DNA of 64,000 nucleotides from Mesostigma viride (taxonomy: Eukaryota > Streptophyta > Mesostigmatophyceae > Mesostigmatales > Mesostigmataceae), in contig RPFO01000015.1 of assembly GCA_009746045.1 (NCBI GenBank), forward strand, positions 473,529 to 537,528, given 5' to 3'. Shown here piece after piece: positions 34,962 to 44,769 of this stretch. The stretch's first letter is position 1, and every line of letters begins with the position of its first letter. The position numbers were made by a program, and so were the translations under genes. The notes beneath the pieces are model-generated. The model did not search any database. It was given only the letters and a program-made list of their open reading frames with translations, and was not told where the DNA came from.

Positions 34962-35094
34962 AAGAAGAGCTGCGGGAGTCACGCCGGCGCGAGGCGCGAC
35001 AGGTGCCGTTCCACCCCAGGGAACCGTGATTGTCCCTGGGGTGGAACGGCACCTGTCGCGCCTCGCGCCGGCGTGACTCCCGCAGCTCTTCTTG
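34961..35094. repeat. perfect fold-back palindrome, 62-bp arms
   Basis: The arms 34961-35022 and 35033-35094 are exact inverted copies around a 10-nt loop, accgtgattg. The right arm is element B ORF3 sequence. The loop and 7-bp inner arms (ccaggga/tccctgg) also exist in the other ORF3 half at 45798-45821. Confidence 0.97.
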
Positions 35095-36239
35095 CTGACG
35101 AGATTCCCGTGACGTGTGCCGGCGTCTCTCCCGCGCCCCGTGAGCGTGGTACAAGTCCTGTGCCGAGTCCCGACGTGCTTCCCACCAATCGCCACGCTCG
35201 TCGCGCCGTCGGATAGAATCGCGTGGCGTTTCATGACGTGCCGATTGTCCGCCACGCTCGTGACGCGGGGCAGGGCGGCTCTCACCTTGTCTCTCCCCGG
35301 ATCTGTCCCGCGGGGCCACCACCACACTTGGTCGACCCCGAGGACGCCCCTTAGTAGGGAACCTCCTGGGGCGAGCCATCACCGCCTCACGGTTGTACAC
35401 AATGAGGCGGCGGGGCGGCCGTGTACCGACCTGCGCCGCCCAAGGGACACCATCCTCCTCAGGGTCGTCACGGCGGACCCGTGGCAGGTCGTCATCCGAC
35501 TCGTCGTCAGCCAGCTGCCTGTCACCCTCGCCTTCGGGGTCATCTCCCTCCGCCTCATCCATCTTCCAGATCCTCCGGCACGCCTCCCGCAAGGACCACT
35601 CCCAGCACCCCGTGCAGAGCGCGCCTCGTAGGGTAACTCTCCTAAACGCGTCCGGCAATCGGTTGCGAACGCGTTCAGGGATCAGTAGCAGCGCCAGGCG
35701 GGGGTACGCGATTAGAGCCTCCAGAACGTCCTGGCAGTCGCCGCAAGCACAGAGTGGCGGATGCTGCTCCCACGCCACGGCCACCACCTGGCCCTCGACC
35801 GAGGTTGTCCTCCAATCCACCTCGATCAGGAATCCCACCTGTCTGCTGATACACAGCTTGAGCTCGGATACCGGATCTGACTTGGAACCGGGGGCGCGGT
35901 CAGGACAATAGGGTTTAGAAACGAAGTCCGATGCCGCCCGCCCATGTCTCTTGCGGCGACGCCATAGAACCTCGTCAGAGTCATAACCGGGGACATGCCA
36001 CTTCGGATAGTAACATTCCTGATTCTCCCGGGACGAGGTCTCCCGCTGCCGAATCTCCTCTTGCAGCCGAGCCTGTGCCTTCAGCTCCTGGGAGCCGCTG
36101 GCACCAGGCGTCGAGGGTCGCGGCTGGCTGATAGACGGCACAGCAGCCGCCTGAGCCCGCCCTATCTGCCCATCGTCATCCGTCCCTATATCCACCATGT
36201 CTGCGAACAACGAAGAGTCCTCGTCTCCCGACGGCTCCA
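35022..36239 (-). CDS. ORF3 of element B, N-terminal half
   Basis: Start chosen at ATG 36239 (MEPSGDEDS); the frame is open further up. After an acidic start come a Gln/Arg-rich segment (QARLQEEIRQRE) and a region with LCISRQVGFLIEVDW...VVAVAWEQHPPLCACGDCQDVLEALIAYPRLALLL. Next is LRGALCTGCWEWSLREAC, then a long Arg/Glu/Asp-rich basic-acidic tail. The CxCGxC ... CxxC layout echoes HCLLGCGSRC ... CRQC of ORF3 in D/E. It reads on through HPRDNHGSL into the palindrome, where the true sequence ends. No known family recognised; a zinc-binding, nucleic-acid-associated protein is a guess. Confidence 0.65.
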
Positions 36240-36486
36240 TCTGCAACCGCCAGGTGAGGGGCACCCAGTCGGGAACAGTATCGGGACCATAGCGTCTTGT
36301 AAGAAAGCCTGTACGGCTGTCTACATACCCACCTACCCTGTCAATATGGACATACCTGTACATACCTCGTGCAGGACCCAGCTGGTCCCCTACATACGTG
36401 TCCTGCAGCCCGTGGCGGCTGCCTACGTACCTTACCTGGACCTGTACGGCCCTGCATGATGAACACCTTTCTTACTATCTACTGCC

Positions 36487-39400
36487 CTAGTGTAGGGCAC
36501 ACCTCTTCTTGTATTCCCGTAGCAGGCGCTCACATCCGCCTAGCTCGTTCTCCGTACGCCATGAGTCCTCATAGTCGTGCTGGGTAAAACGCCATCGTAC
36601 TCGGTACTGTCGCTGTCTGCTTCTCCCGCGCTGGATGTCCCGGTGGTCCACAATCTCGGCCACCTCGTCTTCCTGTTCACCGGTCTCGGGGTTGTATTCG
36701 ACGGGGGCCGGCGGATTGAGGCGACCTTGGATGGAGTTCTGGTGATACAACTTGAGTTGATCGCGGTGGAAGTTGGGGGAAGTGTTCCAGGAGCTTGGGA
36801 TGTCGACCTTGAACATCACATCGCCCAGCTTCTCCAAGACCTTGTGAGGCCCCAGGAACATAGGACGGAGCTTGGTCTTGAGCTCACCTCCTACCTTCTC
36901 GGAGAAACGTCCTAGTCGGGGGCCTTCCACCAGAACCCAGTCGCCTGCCTCAATCGACGGGGTGCGCGCGTCCAGGCGACTAGCGGTCCTCGCCATATAG
37001 CGCTCGGCTGCGGCTCGGTAGCCCCTGACCGCGCTGTCATGGGCCTGACGCATCTGAACCAACAGCTTCTCCACCCCTTCCAGGGTGTCCCGCCGGACCG
37101 TTTTCTCTGCCAAAGCGGGGCTCGTGAGAAGGTCGGTCGGCGTAAGCGGGTGCCTGCCAGTGTTGAGGAAGAACGGCGTGAAGCCATGGGCCGCCTGGGG
37201 GGCGTTGTTCAAGGAGAATTCCACCAAGCCCAGAAACTCCTCCCAATTGCCTCCCACCGCGTCAGTGTAGTGTCGCATGGTCTCTTGCACTGTGCGGTTC
37301 AGTCGCTCCACCAGGTGAGAGGACGAGCTGTGGTACGCTGTCCCCAATGACACCTTGGTGCCCAGTCGTTCAAAGAACTCCTGCCAGAAGCGAGCCGTGA
37401 ACAACTTGTCACGGTCCGATATGAATTGCCGGCTGAGTCCGTGGTACCGAAACACGTGGTGGAGATACAACTTAGCGCAAGCCTCAGCCGTGAGCTCGGC
37501 CGGGCATGGGGCCAAGTGACACATGCGCGTCAGGCGGTCCAAGAAAACCAAGATCATGCTGTTGCCGTGCTTGGTCTTCCGGAAGGGGCCAATAAAATCC
37601 ATCATCAATGAGTCCCAAGGCGCCATGGGGTCAGGCAGCGTCTTGGGGATCGCTTGTGACCCCGTGTTGCGGGACTTCATGATCTGGCATGATGGACACT
37701 CGCGCACGTACGTCTCGATGTACTCCCGCATACCTGGCCAGTAGAAGTTCTTTCTGGCCCGCGGCAGCAGGCGATGGATTCCTTGGTGGCCACCGGTGAG
37801 GGAGTCGTGGAGCTCATGGAGCAGAGCCGCTCTACATATCTCCGGGACGTACAGGCGCCAGCAGTCAGGTCTCACCATGACATAGAGTCGTCCGTCCTGG
37901 AACTTGCACGGGAGCTTGCCCATCTGCTGAGGGTGCGACCTGATCGCCTCCAGGGCTGCTGCTTCCGTGACGGTGAATCGGCTGATCAGCGTCTCCAGAA
38001 CGGAGGTGACGGTGTACGCATCCGCCTCCTCTTCAGTCTCGAGGGTTTGGTATACGTACTCCGAGAAAATGGTGGGGGACCCAATGGGCTGCAAGTGAAA
38101 AATTCCCTGAGCCGGGACCACGTGGCTGAGTGGCAAGCGCGAATGGGACCCCTCCCCTTCCCCGGGGGCGCGCACGTCCTCGTGCGAACCCCAGTCGGGG
38201 GATAGGTCGTCCATGGTGGTACGACCCGTGTGAAACAAATAACGAGCCTGCGGCGACCGCGGAAGGTCACCATAGGACGTGCCGGGCGCCTGAGCTGGGA
38301 CGCAAGTGGTATGTAGTACTCCCAGATCTTCATAGAACCAGTAGTCCTCCCGCCGGGAAAGGGCGTCTGGGACCACGTTCTCTGCACCCTTGACGTACTG
38401 AATCTTAAAGGGGGCGAACTGGGACAAGTACTCCAGCCAGCGTGCTTGACGGGGCACCAGGTTGGGTTGGGCGAGCAGATGCGTGAGGGGCCGATGATCC
38501 GTGTGGATGATCAGCCGGTGGGGATCAAGATCCCCCTGCTCGCTGATGGCAACGTCAAACTGGGCCCCGAGAAGATGATGGCGCCAGGTATGGCAGCAGT
38601 AGACCACGGCAAGAAGCTCCTGCTGGTGTACCGGATAGTTGCGCTCGGCAGGGATCATAGTCCGGGAGATGTACTCGACCGGCTGCAACCCCTGACCCTG
38701 GTCCTGCAATAGGACACCGCCGATTGCAACCTTGCTCGCGTCCGTTGCGACCACAAAGGGCTTGGACGGGTCCGAGATAACGAGCACGGGGGCCGTGGTC
38801 AGGCTGCGCTTGAGGGCCTCAAAGGCCTGTTGGCACGGTTCCGACCAAACGAAAGGAACACCCTTCTTGAGGAGGGCGTTAATGGGGGCAGCGATCGTCG
38901 CGAAACGGGGGATGAAACGTCGGTAATACGACGCGACACCCAAAAAGCTGCGCACGCCCTTGACGTTGGTCGGGGTCGGCCACTGCTGGATGGAGGCGAT
39001 CTTGGAGGGGTCCGTCGCGACGCCGGCAGCGGACAGGGTATGACCGAGGAACGGTACGCTGCGACCAGCGCGGACCTTGGCCTTGCGGACCGAAAGATTC
39101 TCCTCCTCCATGATGCGCAATACCGTGGCGACGTCCTCGAGGTGATCCTCAAAGGTCTTGGAGTACACCAAGATGTCATCCAGGTATGCGAGCGCACAAG
39201 TGCGCTTGTAGGACCACGGGGGCTTCGCGCCCCGGTTGGGGTCCTCGAGGTCACGGGAAACCTGCGGGAGATGCGCGGTTCCCATGACTGGGCGGAGGAT
39301 GTCATTCATGAGCATCTGAAAGCTCGCAGGGGAATTGCACAACCCCATGGCGGCCACACGGAACTGATAGTGGCCGAACGGCGTGTTGAACGCCGTTTTA

Positions 39401-40680
39401 TGACAGTCCTCCGGCGCAATCCTTAACTGCCAGAACCCGTCTGCGCAATCAAGGACGGTGAAACATGTGGCGCCCTGCACGCGGTTGAAGATATCGTCGA
39501 TGCGGGGGAGAGGGTACTTGGACTTTACCGTAATAGCGTTCAGCTTACGATAGTCCGTGACGAGCCGCCACTTGCCCCCAGGCTTGGGGACCAACAGCAC
39601 GCCTGCTGAGAAGGGGCTGTTGCTGGGCTCGATGAGACCCCGCTCCAGAAGCGCCATCAAGATCTTCTTGAGCTCCACCAGCTCCACCGGACCCATGCGG
39701 TACATAGGGGACGTCGTAGGGCCATAGCCCTCCTGCAATTGGATGCGGTGGAGCACCGAGCGCGGCGGGGGAAACTCTTGCTTACTCTCATCAAAGAGCT
39801 TCGCGCGTGCTGCCAACACCGCATTGTAGCGCTCAGTCTCCTCGGGGGTGAAGCCCACACCGATCTCATTGAGCATGAGCTCCACGGCAGCGAGGTCGAG
39901 GCGATACATGTAGTATTCCTTGCCCTGACGCAACTTGCCCTCCAACGACTTGATGCTCATGAGGATCTGTGAGGCTTGGCGGGGTTGGGTAAATTCCCGC
40001 TCGTGCGTGACGTTGTGCACAGTGGGACCCTGCGCCTGATATTCGCCAACCGGACTCCAAAAGGAGCCGTCGGGGAACCACACCACGCGACGCTTAATGC
40101 TGATGTCAACATCCTGAGCGTCCATCCAGTCAATGCCAATAATGATATCGGCTGCGCCCAGCGGCGCGACAGTGGCGGTAAGCTCCACAGGGATGCCCTG
40201 AATCACCGCCTTGATGTCGACTAGACCTGGCGAGGGGTTCTTGCGACCATCTGAGTAAGTCACATTTACCACTGTCGCGTGTGGCCGTATAGTGTAGCCA
40301 GCGCGACGCGCCAGTGCCTCATTGATGAATGATGTGGAAGCGCCCGTGTCGACCATGAACTGCACGTCCATGACAGTCTTGCCCTTGAGGAAGGGGTCCA
40401 GTGCTGTTGATGGCACTGCCAGACCCCCTCGAAAGAGGAGCAAGCTGCGGGCCGCACTCCTCGGGGCTGCATGCGTCGGCGGGGCGTCCGCGTTGCTGCC
40501 CGAAGCCGGAATTGTAGCCGTGGCTGGAGCCTCACCAACTGGCTCCATACTCGCGCCGGTATCCGCAACTAACGGTGCCTGTACGGCGGAGCTACTGCTA
40601 TCTACACTATTTACTCCTACTACGCTATCTACCCTATCTACCTGAGCTACCGCTACTTCTACCCCCAAGGGGAGGGACAC
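36487..40680 (-). CDS. pol polyprotein of element B
   Basis: An intact 1397-codon frame. Approximate positions: protease VDTGAS at residues 110-115 (a second DTGAS at 40-44 is probably fortuitous); RT from about residue 330 with KLNAITVKSKYPLPR and catalytic YLDDILVYS; RNase H VATDASKVAIGGVL; integrase zinc finger (HDSLTGGHQG...CPSCQ) and core D,D,E (MMDFIG, SDRDKLF, SSSSHLVERLN); C-terminal chromodomain-like YRVRWRF...ENELGGC. It overlaps the gag stop by one base in another frame and has no good ATG, so a frameshift or re-initiation is needed. It is the only undamaged pol here and a plausible helper for element A. Confidence 0.93.
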   Translation of the reverse strand: MSLPLGVEVAVAQVDRVDSVVGVNSVDSSSSAVQAPLVADTGASMEPVGEAPATATIPASGSNADAPPTHAAPRSAARSLLLFRGGLAVPSTALDPFLKGKTVMDVQFMVDTGASTSFINEALARRAGYTIRPHATVVNVTYSDGRKNPSPGLVDIKAVIQGIPVELTATVAPLGAADIIIGIDWMDAQDVDISIKRRVVWFPDGSFWSPVGEYQAQGPTVHNVTHEREFTQPRQASQILMSIKSLEGKLRQGKEYYMYRLDLAAVELMLNEIGVGFTPEETERYNAVLAARAKLFDESKQEFPPPRSVLHRIQLQEGYGPTTSPMYRMGPVELVELKKILMALLERGLIEPSNSPFSAGVLLVPKPGGKWRLVTDYRKLNAITVKSKYPLPRIDDIFNRVQGATCFTVLDCADGFWQLRIAPEDCHKTAFNTPFGHYQFRVAAMGLCNSPASFQMLMNDILRPVMGTAHLPQVSRDLEDPNRGAKPPWSYKRTCALAYLDDILVYSKTFEDHLEDVATVLRIMEEENLSVRKAKVRAGRSVPFLGHTLSAAGVATDPSKIASIQQWPTPTNVKGVRSFLGVASYYRRFIPRFATIAAPINALLKKGVPFVWSEPCQQAFEALKRSLTTAPVLVISDPSKPFVVATDASKVAIGGVLLQDQGQGLQPVEYISRTMIPAERNYPVHQQELLAVVYCCHTWRHHLLGAQFDVAISEQGDLDPHRLIIHTDHRPLTHLLAQPNLVPRQARWLEYLSQFAPFKIQYVKGAENVVPDALSRREDYWFYEDLGVLHTTCVPAQAPGTSYGDLPRSPQARYLFHTGRTTMDDLSPDWGSHEDVRAPGEGEGSHSRLPLSHVVPAQGIFHLQPIGSPTIFSEYVYQTLETEEEADAYTVTSVLETLISRFTVTEAAALEAIRSHPQQMGKLPCKFQDGRLYVMVRPDCWRLYVPEICRAALLHELHDSLTGGHQGIHRLLPRARKNFYWPGMREYIETYVRECPSCQIMKSRNTGSQAIPKTLPDPMAPWDSLMMDFIGPFRKTKHGNSMILVFLDRLTRMCHLAPCPAELTAEACAKLYLHHVFRYHGLSRQFISDRDKLFTARFWQEFFERLGTKVSLGTAYHSSSSHLVERLNRTVQETMRHYTDAVGGNWEEFLGLVEFSLNNAPQAAHGFTPFFLNTGRHPLTPTDLLTSPALAEKTVRRDTLEGVEKLLVQMRQAHDSAVRGYRAAAERYMARTASRLDARTPSIEAGDWVLVEGPRLGRFSEKVGGELKTKLRPMFLGPHKVLEKLGDVMFKVDIPSSWNTSPNFHRDQLKLYHQNSIQGRLNPPAPVEYNPETGEQEDEVAEIVDHRDIQRGRSRQRQYRVRWRFTQHDYEDSWRTENELGGCERLLREYKKRCALH

Positions 40681-42730
40681 TACGCGCGAGGAACGGATGG
40701 CCGGGAGGCCGCCTCGTTCGACCGCCCGGTCCGCTCTTCCCCCTCCTCCACCGGTTCCTCCTCATCGTCGTCGCCATACGCATAGCCTGCGATGGCCTGG
40801 GCATCCAGCCGCCCACTGTCCGAGTCGTGATCGGCCGCGCCTCGTTGCTGCGCTAGCACCTTGTTCACCTCGCGGGTCACCCGTTGGAAGGATGGACCTG
40901 AGGCCCGAGGCGTTTGATACTGCGCGGGCTGGCGGCGGGCATCCTGCAGCTTGGCTGCACGTGCTCCCGCATTACGGGGCCGATCGCCTCGCTGCGCAGG
41001 GTCCGGACGTTTGCCGAAGGCGGGGCCAGAGAACTGGGGTACATGCGTCTCCTCATCCTTGCGGGCGCGCAGGCGAGGGCACTCGCGCTTGAGGTGGCCA
41101 ACCTCGCCGCACGCAAAGCAGCGGGAAGTGGCCGGATCGATCGCATTGACCTGGAAATCAGGGTCATAATCGCTCTCCGCTGGCAGCTCGTAGTCATACG
41201 CGTCCTCCTGTGCGACCTCAGGGTCCGCGGTGGTGAAGTGGACGCGCCGGGGTGCCGCGAGCGGGAAGCGCCGTGTAGATGCTGCACGGCGGCGGGCGAT
41301 CACATCCGAGACTTGTAGCAGGTACTGCTGAATTTTTATCACATCCCACTCCTCCCATGGGACCTCGGCATAGTGCTTGAGCACCTCATCCAAGAGGTCC
41401 GGGTGCAGCGCCTCGATGAACCGTGCCTTGTACTCGGTCCAGGTCATGTCGTCAAGCCGGGCAGTGTACGCCTCAAACTCGGTGAGGAATTCGCGAAACG
41501 GCGTGCTGCCCTGACGGAACTTGCCAAAGGCCAGGCGCTCATGGAGCTTGTAGTCCGGTGGCACCAACTTGCGCCGGATGCGGGCCATCAGCTCCTCGAC
41601 CGTGCGCGGGTAGGTGCGTGACGCGACGCTCTCACAGTGGAGGATGCCGACAACGGACGGATCCATGCACATCGCTACTAGATAGGGAATTAGCACATCA
41701 GTGGCCAACTCCCAATCGTGATGCTCGCACCATGCCCAATAGACCGCCAACACCATGCGTTCCCACTCATCGATCTCGCGCGGGGTCATGTCCGCGCGCA
41801 ACTTGGGCACGGTTTTGAAATCGGGCATGGGCGGAGCCTTGACCGTGGCCGCCCGCGGGCCTCCTTTAGCGCAAAAGGGCGGACGGTTAAAGGACGCCGG
41901 CAGCGATGGGGGCCCAGCAGCCCGCGGCTGGCTGCGCGAGGTCTCAGCGCCTCGCCGCAACCAAACGGATGTCGGGTGTTCGTAACCGGGATCGTTGAGG
42001 TCTAACCGGCTCAGATTCAGGTTGGGGCCATGCGCCATGCTAGGACGCGCGGGGCCCGTCGCTGGGAAGGACTGACCCAGGCGCGTCTCAGGGCGCTCCT
42101 CGGCATCCTCATCGTAGCGGGGGGAAGTTCGACCTCCCCCTCTTCCGTCGACCACGGTGAGGTGCCCATGGATTGTGGCTCGCTGCTGAACGATACACGA
42201 CGCGCGGGTTCCGGCCGGGATGGGCTACCGCGACCGCGTCCGCGTCCGTTTACTGACCATGGGTGCTCTAATCGTTGGGCCCGTTGCGCATGGTAAAAGG
42301 CCGCGTTCTGGCTAAGCTGACCATTCGGCTGCGGTTGCCACTGTGGCCGCGGCGGCGGTTGCAACTGTGGCGGTTGCTCATGCTGCGGCTGCAATTGCTG
42401 CGGGGGCTGTGCCGGTGGGATGGATGCACTCATTGGATCTGACCTGGGAGACTCCCGCCTCGGGCCGGTCTCCACCCGTTCCGACCTACTGAAAAATTCT
42501 CCCTGCATATGCTGCTGCTGCTCGCTATCTATGAACATTCCGGCCTGTGGTCTGTACGACTCACGGGCGGGACTAGCCAGCACACCTGGGTGACCTGCAG
42601 AGCTGCCCTGCTGGGAGGCTGGGCTCCGCTGTGATATCTCCTCATGTGCCTGTACGGCCGGACTATCTATACCCGTCTCCCTAACCTCTGACCCTTTAGG
42701 TTTACCTTTACCCCTTGTTTTAGGCGCCAT
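40680..42730 (-). pseudogene. gag of element B with one homopolymer frameshift
   Basis: ATG 42730 (MAPKTRGKGKPKG) opens a basic, Gln/Pro-rich N-terminus ending near PARRVSFSS. The frame then changes at a six-G run (42119-42124, plus strand) into the frame that reads RYDEDAEERPETRL and continues to 40680. Capsid-like domain: MPDFKTVPKLRADMTPREIDEW...FIEALHPDLLDEV. Zinc knuckle: CFACGEVGHLKREC. The tail is Gln/Arg-rich and acidic. One extra base in the run would restore a single frame, so this is either a real 1-nt loss or a sequencing error. Confidence 0.85.
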
Positions 42731-42794
42731 GGTTACCGTACCACAACCACAAGAAGAGAAGGAAGCAAAAAAACAAAGGTCAAGACAACATCTA

Positions 42795-42825
42795 CTGTCT
42801 ATTATATATATATATATATTATAGA
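42795..42825. repeat. (AT)n run between ORF1 and gag of element B
   Basis: tatatatatatata with flanking tattata, in the 120-bp spacer between ORF1 and gag. A comparable TA run occurs in A's leader. It might act as an internal TATA-like element, which is untested. Confidence 0.5.
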
Positions 42826-42852
42826 TGAGCCCCTCTAATCACTATGGCCCCG

Positions 42853-43278
42853 TCACTGGGTGCTGGGCGGCTGGCTAGCGTGTGTGCTAATCGTCAGCTG
42901 GTTAAAGGTGACGGTAACCTGCTGCGTAGCTGTAGTGTCCTCTACCCTAGCCAGTGCACTGGTATGTGCGTACCTACGCCCCCTAGATGCAGGACGTGCC
43001 CTGGGCCTAATCTCTAGCGGTGGGGCTTCTACATGTAATCCTACGGGACGTGTCATGTGTGCCTGGATAAACAGATCTGCTTCCCATGCTGTCCCGAACC
43101 CCTTAAAAATAGCCCTATGTCTATCTACTATGTTGTTCCTGCAGTCTACCCAGCTATAAAAAATCCCTACCTTGCCTGTGCCCCCATCATGTGCCAATGC
43201 GTAATATAATTGCCTAGACCCATCACTGTCCCATCCCCTAAGTGCCCCAGTATGCCTAATATTATTATTATTAGACAT
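42853..43278 (-). CDS. ORF1 of element B, viroplasmin-like
   Basis: 141 codons, intact. It starts MSNNNNI, then RQLYYALAHDG...GKVGIFYSWVDCRNNIVDRHRAIFKGF...WEADLFIQAHM. GIFYSWxxC and FKGF...EADLFI are the best-conserved positions of the caulimovirus viroplasmin / RNase H1 N-terminal fold. The C-terminal part is Arg/Ala/Thr-rich, ending VTVTFNQLTIS. It lies 123 bp upstream of gag, as in D and E. Together with those copies it shows that ORF1 is a stable part of these elements. Confidence 0.82.
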   Translation of the reverse strand: MSNNNNIRHTGALRGWDSDGSRQLYYALAHDGGTGKVGIFYSWVDCRNNIVDRHRAIFKGFGTAWEADLFIQAHMTRPVGLHVEAPPLEIRPRARPASRGRRYAHTSALARVEDTTATQQVTVTFNQLTISTHASQPPSTQ

Positions 43279-43827
43279 GCCACGTCTATTGCATGCAGGC
43301 AGGGATAGGCAGAGAAGAAGGAACCTTGAGTACCTCTAGTGAGTGACCATCACCTGCTCACAAGGGTTGCCAACAGGCCCTATAATCTAAGAACGCAACG
43401 ACATTACGTAGACAGGAAAACCTGTCAGCACAAGGGAGTAACCTACGTGACAACCCGCCCGTGTACCGGGCCCCAGCACGTAAGCCACTCCCGCGGAGTC
43501 CCTCGCAAGCCAGCCTGTACGGTTATGGCCTGCGTGAACCAACGAGCGAGGCCGGTGTACCCAGAGCCAGCGCTCACAGCACAAACATGAAAACGACAAG
43601 AAAACAGGGCTGGGCGCACACAACACCGCTCTACGCGTGCAGAGAGAGGAGGGACAGAGCGAGCAATATGGCTGCTGCGCGCCCTACAACCACCATGGCT
43701 GCGTGCCCACCTATTTGCTGCGGATGCGATGTTATCGTTTCTTGCCGTCTTGGTGCAGATCACCGATTCTCGTCAGGCAGATCACGAGGCCCTGCCCGCT
43801 CTGTACGAGCTAGGGTGGCCCTAGACG
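43279..43827 (-). other. untranslated leader of element B
   Basis: About 550 bp between PBS and ORF1. I see no supported ORF. Confidence 0.6.
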
Positions 43828-43842
43828 AATCCTCCGATACCA
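43828..43842 (-). promoter_or_regulatory. primer-binding site of element B
   Basis: The minus strand reads tggtatcggaggatt, 1 nt after the LTR. It resembles the common iMet PBS tggtatcagag, with one mismatch in the first 11 bases. Confidence 0.75.
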
Positions 43843-43843
43843 G

Positions 43844-44458
43844 TGTTACGAGCCGCCCAGCGGCTCTGAAAGACCCTAGTCTAGCGTGGGTTACACCTGA
43901 ATAAACTCGGAATCTGCTATCCGCCCGGACTACGTGAATGTAGCCCTGAATTCTAGCTAGTACGCGGAATTACTAGCTAGGCCCTGAATGCACAACTAGA
44001 TAAATTATGCATATACATGGAATGCACGAAGGGCGTTAGTGCAGCCCAGATTTGACCCCTGGTTCGGCAGACGAGTTTTACTCAAGTCGATTTTATTCCA
44101 AACCAAAGATAGGAAGCCATTGTCACCTACGACATTTGTCCAAGACGGCGTGCATGCCAGCGGGTCGGCTGGGGGCCGAACCTCTAGCGCAGCCTGCAAT
44201 TAATATCAGCCGTAGATGTACATAGTATCCGCCAGTCTGGCACCCGGTACCTGGCAGTCCCGGGTACAGACCAGTAACACACCAAACCGAAAGCAAAGCC
44301 ACGGGTACCTGGGCCGGGTGATGGAATAACTCGGCCAAGTCCCCGAATCTAACATAATAACTATCGAAAGTCTCAAACAATATCAAAATGACTTTCGACT
44401 GACCAAACTAATTTATTTTAGGAATTGTTACGCCCAAACATGGGTTAGGGCCGTAACA
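43844..44458 (-). repeat. the single LTR of element B
   Basis: 615 bp. On the minus strand it starts TGTTACGGCCC, contains GGGCGTAACA within the first 34 bp, and ends GCTCGTAACA. It is bounded by a PPT on one side and a PBS on the other, so it serves as 3' LTR for the ORF3 half and 5' LTR for ORF1-gag-pol. Confidence 0.85.
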
Positions 44459-44480
44459 CTCCTCCCCCTCCCCGGGGGAC
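44459..44480 (-). promoter_or_regulatory. polypurine tract of element B
   Basis: The minus strand reads cccccggggagggggaggag next to the LTR start. The core is the same as in element A. Confidence 0.88.
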
Positions 44481-44769
44481 GATGGCTATCGTCCAATCGC
44501 CCGGGGGCGCACCTCAAACAACGACACACAAACATGGAAAATTCAAAAGAAAACCAAAACACAATCATAACAATGGGGAGCTGTGTACCAGCGAGAACCC
44601 ATCGTCATACATGCATATAAAACACCAACTATGAGAATACTATGTCCCGATCCCTGTTCGCCAGCGGAGCAGTAGCCAGTTCTTCTCGGTGTTGCCTCGC
44701 AGGGACAACACCTTGATAGTTGTCAAATACTCCTTCGTCCCAGCACTCTCCGGCCAATCTCCCGGAAAA

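Noticed and set aside
36577-40645. Plus-strand open frames opposite pol of B
   Set aside because: Antisense shadows of GC-rich coding sequence; they follow the codon bias of the minus-strand gene.
36599-40680. DTGAS at residues 40-44 of B pol as the protease active site
   Set aside because: The copy at 111-115 lies in the expected VDTGAS context with following ILG/IIG-type sequence and matches D/E; the first is in a low-complexity leader.
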